From Mesostigma viride (lineage: Eukaryota > Streptophyta > Mesostigmatophyceae > Mesostigmatales > Mesostigmataceae): a DNA stretch of 64,000 nt. Positions 58,261-64,000 of this stretch are shown piece by piece. Position numbers and translations under genes: made by a program. Below the pieces are notes generated by a model. That model did no database searches. It saw only the letters and a list, made by a program, of their open reading frames with translations, and was not told the origin of the DNA. The DNA lies in contig RPFO01000418.1 of assembly GCA_009746045.1 (NCBI GenBank), positions 2,551,334 through 2,615,333 of the forward strand, given 5' to 3'. Each line of letters opens with the position of its first letter. Positions within the stretch are counted from its first letter, which is position 1.

Positions 58261-60640
58261 CTAGTAGGAAAGGACAAGCCACGAGGTTAAGATAAGATTA
58301 CGCCCGGCATAGGGCTGCCAAACGGGCTCATCTACCATAAACGCTGCAATAAGGCTTCTGTAGAATAAAAATCTATTTCCAAGCAAAACCATACCGTAAA
58401 CCAAAACTAGCAGGCCATAAAGACCAATCACAGGCCAATCAACAAAACCCAAAGAACATTCAGCCAAAAGAGTTACATTATGCACTACTACAATATTTGA
58501 TATGGCCTTGGTGAACACCATGAAAGCTAAGGCAACTAAGAGACTGTGCTTGATAAACGACGCAAATCAGAAAAAGGTTGTTCAATGTATTGATGACATG
58601 TAGAGTAAAAACAACACGCGCATACCCAGGCGTACCTTTTCTTGGAGCGTACAGCATCCGCGCACCCCGTGCAGTATAAATGAGAGCCAACGAATTGAAG
58701 TGGTTCACGGCCGGCCACAAGTGGATTGTCCGGATGGGTGCCCGTGTTGTCACAGCAGCGCCTCCCAGAAATACCTCTGCGAGCACACTTGTAGGAGGCC
58801 TTCCTTTTCCTGGTTGCCTTGTTTGTGCCTTCACAACTGGGCACTGGTGTTGGATTTTGTCTTGAACTTCCCTGTTTTGGGTCAGCAACATAAGAAATTA
58901 AACACGATGTTCAGAAACTAATTACAAGTTACAACATAGTCATGGATTTGGTGGGTGCAATTAGCTGGGGACGCCATAAACATAAGTTGCCATTATGAAG
59001 CTCACTAACTGCCTTATATGCAAATAACTCCATTATCATGGAAAGATGCTTACAACAAGAACATTCCAGACCATGTCGCTACCAAGCATGAGCGAGTTCG
59101 AACGGGAAAATGAGATAACGACATGGAAGGGCAACGTACGTTGGAAAACGGTTGTCCGCCGTGCTGACCAATCGGTGCCGGCGCTGCCGCAGGTGGAGGT
59201 GCTCCAACATGGGAAGGTGGCGGAGAAAGTGGCGGAGAAGGTGGCGGAGAAGGTGGCGGTGGCGGTGGCGGTGGCGGTGGCGGTGGGGGTGGCGGGGAAG
59301 CAGAGAAAGATAATACGTGAGAGTACGTAATACGCAAGAGTACGCGTATCCGTAGGCATACGTTTAACATCCGTACGGCAAAGCTGCGTATGATGTATAG
59401 TCTGCGTACGAAACGTATCATATGCCACACTATTTCCCTTTGCGGGGAAGGTGGCGGGGGAGGGGGAGGGATGCTTTCCCCGCGCTGTGAGGAAGGATGC
59501 TTGCGTTGCCGCACCGCTTTACGCCGAGCGAGAAGGCGGCGAACAATACCGCGATGCCTGGGTCGCCGAACTGACTGCCGTTTTGGAGCGATGCATTGTG
59601 CCTTGTGCCAAATGCAGACATGGACATAAGGAGAGCACCTCGGCATATCCCTGCTCAGCAACGCGCAAAAGGAAAAAGGGCAGCGAAGAAAGAAGTTATG
59701 AACTACCTCGATCGCACCTCAAAATGGCCAAGCAAGTCTAGGCATAGCTGCATGGGGCTGCCAATATAACTCCAAAAATAAACCCTAACTTAAGAATAGC
59801 TTCCGCTAGATCCCAATAGGCTAGGCCCACCGCGTGCCGCACGTGGCGCCAAGAAGTATCTGAAACAACTCATCATTGTGTATTCCGCTGGAAACTGAAA
59901 GAGGAGCATTCAGTGCATTAGTCGTTTTAGGGTAGCATGGATTCCTTACCTCAGACCAACATGTAGTGCCAATAACGCCAAGGTGATCCACCATGTGGAT
60001 GCATGAAGATCTGCACCACATTGCCGCGTGACAAGGTATGAACATACCAACAAAGTTGCAGAGCAAGCCGTTCTCAGGAGGGCTATTACCCAACCATAAA
60101 GCCCCATGGCATAACGCTTCCATCTCGTGCAAAAGGACAACTATGACCTAGAAATTCAGAAAATATATTCTTAGTCTTTCCCTCTACTCCTTGCTTACCT
60201 GGGTTGATAGGCGCGACAACTGAAAACTTCGCAGGCACCCGCGCGCGCTCTTGCACCGCCACATGCCCTACATGGATAACCACCAACCAAACATGAAAAA
60301 AGGGTATAACTAGAAGGATTAAGGAAAGAGGAAATGCATTTAATTCATATAGTTAATATCGCCATGAAATTGTATGTTGAAGTAATAATGGGCCGAAATA
60401 TGCACATCGGGAACACGTCCCATTAATGCACATGCGAAGCTAATGTCAGGACAACGCATCATTAACAAGGGGGGGTCCGCATGCGCAAGACGAAGCAAGT
60501 ACAGTTAATATGATGTGCCATTTGGACAGAAACTGGAATAAGGGCTTAACGCCTTACCTAAGGCACAGACCCACACGATGCCGCTGACCGCTAGAAAAAT
60601 TGCGAGGATGGCCACCAGCACACCCTGTCTGGTGCTGGTC
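58261..60640 (-). CDS. Possible membrane protein gene inside the MULE (scattered exons)
   Basis: Minus-strand segments with splice-like edges: about 60611-60547 (hydrophobic VLVAILAIFLAVSGIVWVC, ending at GTAAGG); about 60130-59950 (two hydrophobic spans, WVIALLRTACSATLLVC and WWITLALLALHVGL, ending at GTAAGG); about 58880-58635 (Cys-rich, GRRCCDNTGTHPDN and LYCTGCADA); and 58526-58261 (two spans, VIGLYGLLVLVYGMVLL and NLILTSWLVLSY, stop 58261). Together they suggest a multi-span protein with a Cys-rich loop. Phases do not all agree, so the model is incomplete. It lies upstream of the transposase on the same strand and could be a captured host gene or a second MULE gene. Confidence 0.35.
59046..59750 (+). 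other. Repeat-rich segment with minor plus-strand frames
   Basis: A GGTGGC-type repeat (about 59212-59300) gives runs of Pro or Ala-Val in all frames. Plus-strand frames on either side (FERENEITTWKGNVRW near 59095; a Cys-containing ERCIVPCAKCRHGHK stretch near 59600) look coding but no gene could be assembled. They may be captured fragments. Confidence 0.3.
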
Positions 60641-61027
60641 AAGCAGCAAAGGCAGGGCCGGGCCATGAAAGCTGGAGGTCACGAGCACTTTGTTGCAGTG
60701 GATGTAAACGACCCCCCTGTTTGGAGCACAAAAGGCGAGAAGCAAATTAAAAACGGAAAGCGCCAGTCATACACCGCGCAGCTCGCGAGAATTCCAGGAA
60801 CCAGTTTTTGTGTGATATTCGCATTTAGATGTCGTGCATAACCATTCCTTTATTATCGCACACACCAGTAAACAGTACAAGGATTTGCGTCAACCCAGCT
60901 AAATGCCGAGGGTGCCACGGACGTGTATGCCAGCGATGAGCTCGAGTCTGGCGAGCAATCACTCAAACATGTCCACTGTCCCTAAGCCGAGCATCACCCT
61001 AACATGTCCGCCATTGCTACGTTTTAT

Positions 61028-61239
61028 CATCCTTGACTGCGCTTGTAGTCAACAAAGAAATTAGCCAAGTCCTACAGTAATTGGCGCGGCAGGCCCTTTT
61101 TTCCCGCGTAACTCGTGTGCCGGTCCGGCGCGGCGTGGCCTGGGCAGGCGCGTCGGACTTGGTGCGGTGGTGTCCCGGAACCCCGCACTCACCCCCGCAC
61201 TAGAGTTTGTGTCATCAGAGCCAAATTATGCGCTTCCGT
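61028..61239 (-). repeat. Right TIR of the MULE
   Basis: The inverse of 50441-50652, followed directly by TGCCC (61240-61244). Confidence 0.93.
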
Positions 61240-61299
61240 TGCCCACCCCGCACATGGGCAGCAGAGATTTGGAAACGGCCGAGGGCCAGGACACTGAAA

Positions 61300-61830
61300 C
61301 CCGTCCGTGCTGAATAATCAGGCGGAGCCAATTTTCGGAAGAACCGTTAGGTTCGCCAGAATTGGCGAAGCTTATCAGGCGGAGCCAATTTTCGGAAGAA
61401 CCGTTAGGTTCGCCAGAATAGGCGAAGCTTATAAGGCCGTACACGTGAGAAAACATAGGATTAGGGGATGAAAAATTGAAAATCCGTCAATCCATCCATC
61501 CATCCATCCATCCATCCATCCATCCATCCATCCACCGAATTTGTCCCGAATTTGCAAGCAGAAGGGTGAGGTTCTTCCGAAAATTGGCTCCGCCGTAGAG
61601 TTTCAACGGGCAAGTTGCAAACACGCACGTTACTTGATAAGGCCGTACACGTGAGAAAACATAGGAATAGGGGATGAAAATCCGTCAATCCATCCATCCA
61701 TCCACCGAAATTTGTCCCTTATTTGCAAGCAGAAGAGTGAGGTTCTTGGCTCCGCCGTAGAGTTTCAACGGGCAAGTTGCAAACACGCACGTTACTTGAT
61801 ATTGCTGTTCAGTGCCAGCCTAGCGACATC
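61300..61830. repeat. Complex short-repeat region
   Basis: A unit of about 57 bp with GGCGGAGCCAATTTTCGG and CGTTAGGTTCGCCAGAAT occurs twice (about 61320-61435). A block with GGCCGTACACGTGAGAAAAC recurs at 61436 and 61640. A block with CGCCGTAGAGTTTCAACGGG recurs at about 61590 and 61755. (ATCC)n tracts lie at 61490-61535 and 61690-61702. No gene is seen. Confidence 0.75.
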
Positions 61831-62034
61831 ACCTGACGTATCTGACGACGTACTACGTAGTAATAGTAACTACACCCCCTCCACACGTTTAGGATTGGGT
61901 TGAGTCCCGCGCCGGCGTACCGAGTCAACACCAGTGGGCAGTGGCCAGTGTGCCGCGGTCAGCTCGGTGAGAGATGGCAGTAGCAGGTTCCACAAACCGC
62001 TGCGACAGGATGTGGTCATGACAGTGTGGCCGTG

Positions 62035-62120
62035 CACATACTGGTAAATGGCAATTACACACTGGTAATTGCTATCGAACACACTGGTAATTGCTATCGA
62101 ACACACTGGTAATTGCTATC
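62035..62120. repeat. 22-bp tandem repeat
   Basis: About three to four units sharing ACACTGGTAATTGCTATCGA. The surrounding DNA to 62480 has no gene. Confidence 0.75.
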
Positions 62121-62481
62121 GAAGTGAAAATAAACTCCACACTGAGGATTGAAAGCGTAAGACATCGACATTCTTTACTGGGAGTTACTGTTTGTTTGGT
62201 ATTAAGCTTACACAGGTTGCTGAGTAAACCAAGGCGACAGGTGGTACAAATTGTACAGGTGGTACAAGTTGTAGTACTAGTGTTAAAACAAATGCTTTAC
62301 TATTGCAACCAGGCATGCCGGGAAAGCGTTTTTGCAACCTAGTCTGTTTTTAGGTTTATGAAGACGAGGGTGGAGAGTTTGTTGATGTCGCTGGCATGAA
62401 GTCGCTGGCATTACCTCAACAGAACTCTCCTCGCTGCACGGAGCACGGGCAGGCGGGCTGATTAGACCCTTTTGGAGTTTT

Positions 62482-62772
62482 GACAGCTAGAATCCTTTTG
62501 CGACAAGTAACAGCCTGGCTTGGAGGCGGCGTTGTCATGGAGTCTTACCTCAACCATGTTGCGCAAGACTTTGAGGCCCGGTTTCCCGACGTGGCCACCC
62601 TAAACAATTTTCGGAAATGTTTGCAGCAGCCAGGGATGTCAGCTGAGGTAATTTCCAAGGCTATCCTGCCCATGTCTTCCATGTCAACAGTGTCGCGCTG
62701 TGTACGTCTAGCAGTTTCCGCGGGTGGCATCCAGCAGGTTTTGAGTGTGGCGGGTAATGGGCGAGCCACGTA
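62482..62772 (+). CDS. Possible exon, helical protein, unknown
   Basis: Opens after a good acceptor (TTTTGACAG, ending about 62488) and runs to a TAG at 62770-62772, with a possible donor GTAATT at about 62648. The first 52 codons (LGGGVVMESYLNHVAQ, FPDVATLNNFRKCLQQ) look like real helical protein. No domain is recognised. It could belong to the gene that starts at 49402 if the MULE sits in an intron, but the phases do not match directly. Confidence 0.3.
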
Positions 62773-62880
62773 GGCAGCCCTGGTGGGGAAGACACCCCCA
62801 AAAATGCTTCATGACAGGCACGGTCACTCGAGTTCACTAGTCAATCGTTGGAACCGTGATGTCCCTCCGTCTGCATGCCC

Positions 62881-63012
62881 CTGGCTGCAGCTCAGTATTG
62901 GTGCCGTTGTATCATCGGGCCGCCTGGCTGCAGCTCAGCATTGGTGCCGTTGTATCATCGTGCCACCTGGCTGCAGCTCAGCATTGGTGCCGTTGTATCA
63001 TCTTGCCACCTT
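62881..63012. repeat. 43-bp tandem repeat, three units
   Basis: Three near-identical units containing CTGGCTGCAGCTCAGCATTG and CCGTTGTATCATC. Confidence 0.85.
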
Positions 63013-64000
63013 ACTGGCTGGTAAGAGACTCACCGCACCTGGAGGTTGCCAGCATAACGTACGCAGGTTGGAGGCCCCATATCGTAGGGCACATGCCGGT
63101 TGCAGGTCATCCTCCGGGCATTCACCCCCTCAGTGAGCCCATCCCTCTCTCTCCACGCGCAACGCTTTGCAGCGCAACCGTCGGTTGGTGTCCCATCTCA
63201 TACCTAGGTCTGGGCCATCCGGCCCCCTTACACTCACCGGTAGACTCGCCGGCCAAGAATCGCCCACACACCCGCTTTCTATCCCCTTACACACTCGCCG
63301 GCCAGGAATCTCACCGTGTCGAAGGTTCCCCTCCCTCCCCCCTTGCTGTGCTCCGTGTGCGTCATGGGGACATGGGGATGGGCGGACCGGTGTGGCGACG
63401 GGCCATGGGGACGATGGGACCCGACCCGGTTGGACTGAGTGCGGCTGAGGCTCTTTGCCAGCCAGAGTGTGTGCCACGGAGCTGCCCCTCAGATGCCACA
63501 CGTAGTGGCAGGCGGCATGCACAGCCCATGCAACGTGGCTGGTTTGTCGCATGCACGGCAGATGCAACGTGGCTGGTTTGCAGCATGCCCGGCGCTCTCT
63601 GCCCTCCCGGCACTTCGCTAGCGCAATTTGGTGGTGGCCATTCAGGTTGCTAAGCCTAACACTCAATCGGTCGTGTTGTTTCCAAAGGATACTTTTTGGG
63701 GAAACATTTCTAGTTTTGGCAATATTTTTCGTGAGTGGCATCCCAGTGACATCCAGATGGGGGGTTGTGAAAGGTTAAGGCTAAGCCCTAAAGCAGGAGG
63801 AAGGGGGTTCAAAACTTGGGGGGTCCATAGGCCATAGGCCTTGTGGCTGGGATCAGACTCCCGTGCCCTCTGCCTCCTGCCATGCTTTGATCTGTTTCTG
63901 ACATTTCTGGCTACATTGCCTTCTTTTCCCCGCCATCAGTCCACCGACCTCTGTCTGAGTGAGTCCAACGTGTGCACGCATCCATCCTGTCTACCGCGTT
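63013..64000. other. No gene recognised
   Basis: Open frames overlap on both strands but none shows a domain. Small direct repeats occur: a CTCGCCGGCCA(A/G)GAATC block near 63247 and 63294, and ATGCAACGTGGCTGGTTTG at about 63529 and 63561. The region is moderately GC-rich. Confidence 0.4.

Larger units (their letters stand above)
50441..61239 (-). mobile_element. Mutator-like element (MULE), 10.8 kb
   Basis: 212-bp terminal inverted repeats at 50441-50652 and 61028-61239 start ACGGAAGCGCATAATTTGGC and differ at about three positions. Inside, on the minus strand, is a MULE transposase with SWIM finger (54441-58082). Also present are several tandem repeats and further minus-strand exons of a likely membrane protein. 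Near-identical TIRs indicate recent movement. Confidence 0.88.

Noticed and set aside
60578-60841. 87-codon plus-strand gene
   Set aside because: It overlaps, in antisense, a better minus-strand hydrophobic exon with a GTAAGG donor.
62881-63653. 265-codon plus-strand ORF
   Set aside because: Starts in the 43-bp tandem repeat and has no recognisable domain; overlapping frames on both strands are equally open.

Overview
This is a nuclear eukaryotic window. It contains one clean spliced gene with GT-AG introns, and most of the rest is nested transposable elements. The element mix suggests an algal or plant-lineage genome: a chromodomain Ty3/gypsy element, a copia element with an initiator-Met-type primer site, a CACTA-type DNA element, a MULE with a SWIM zinc finger, several LINEs, a LINE with a restriction-like endonuclease, and a split-direct-repeat element. 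The zinc-finger gene also resembles plant Ran BP2/NZF proteins. The species cannot be fixed from the sequence alone.

Layout. 1-16350: a Ty3/gypsy chromovirus (gag, protease, RT, RNase H, integrase, chromodomain, extra 3' ORF). It is broken by a possible solo LTR (2733-3439) and by a 7.1-kb CACTA-type element (4794-11905, TSD TCA). The CACTA element itself holds a split-direct-repeat element, a LINE tail and a complete RLE-type LINE (7975-11408, 13-bp TSD). 16351-20740: LINE copies, one inserted in another with a 14-bp TSD, then a fragment of the RLE LINE family. 20948-21829: an 882-bp, almost perfect palindrome made of three 206-bp hairpins. 23869-28862: a young copia-type element coding only for Gag and protease. 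28910-36436: LINE copies and relics. 36464-38950: two copies of a 1,039-bp repeat, one with a 20-bp TSD.

39710-47233 (minus): an 8-exon gene for a 623-residue protein with four RanBP2-type zinc fingers. Two fingers are completed across introns, and every exon phase agrees. This is the best-supported host gene. A possible short divergent gene starts at 49402 (plus).

50441-61239: a 10.8-kb MULE with 212-bp terminal inverted repeats. It carries a DDE transposase with SWIM finger (minus strand, three single-base frame breaks), an 8-bp satellite, a 21-bp coding minisatellite, and separate minus-strand exons that look like a membrane protein gene. 61240-64000: short tandem repeats and one possible exon.

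Many element ORFs are broken by single-base shifts, some in homopolymers or minisatellites. Some of these breaks may be consensus errors rather than true decay. The host zinc-finger gene shows none.
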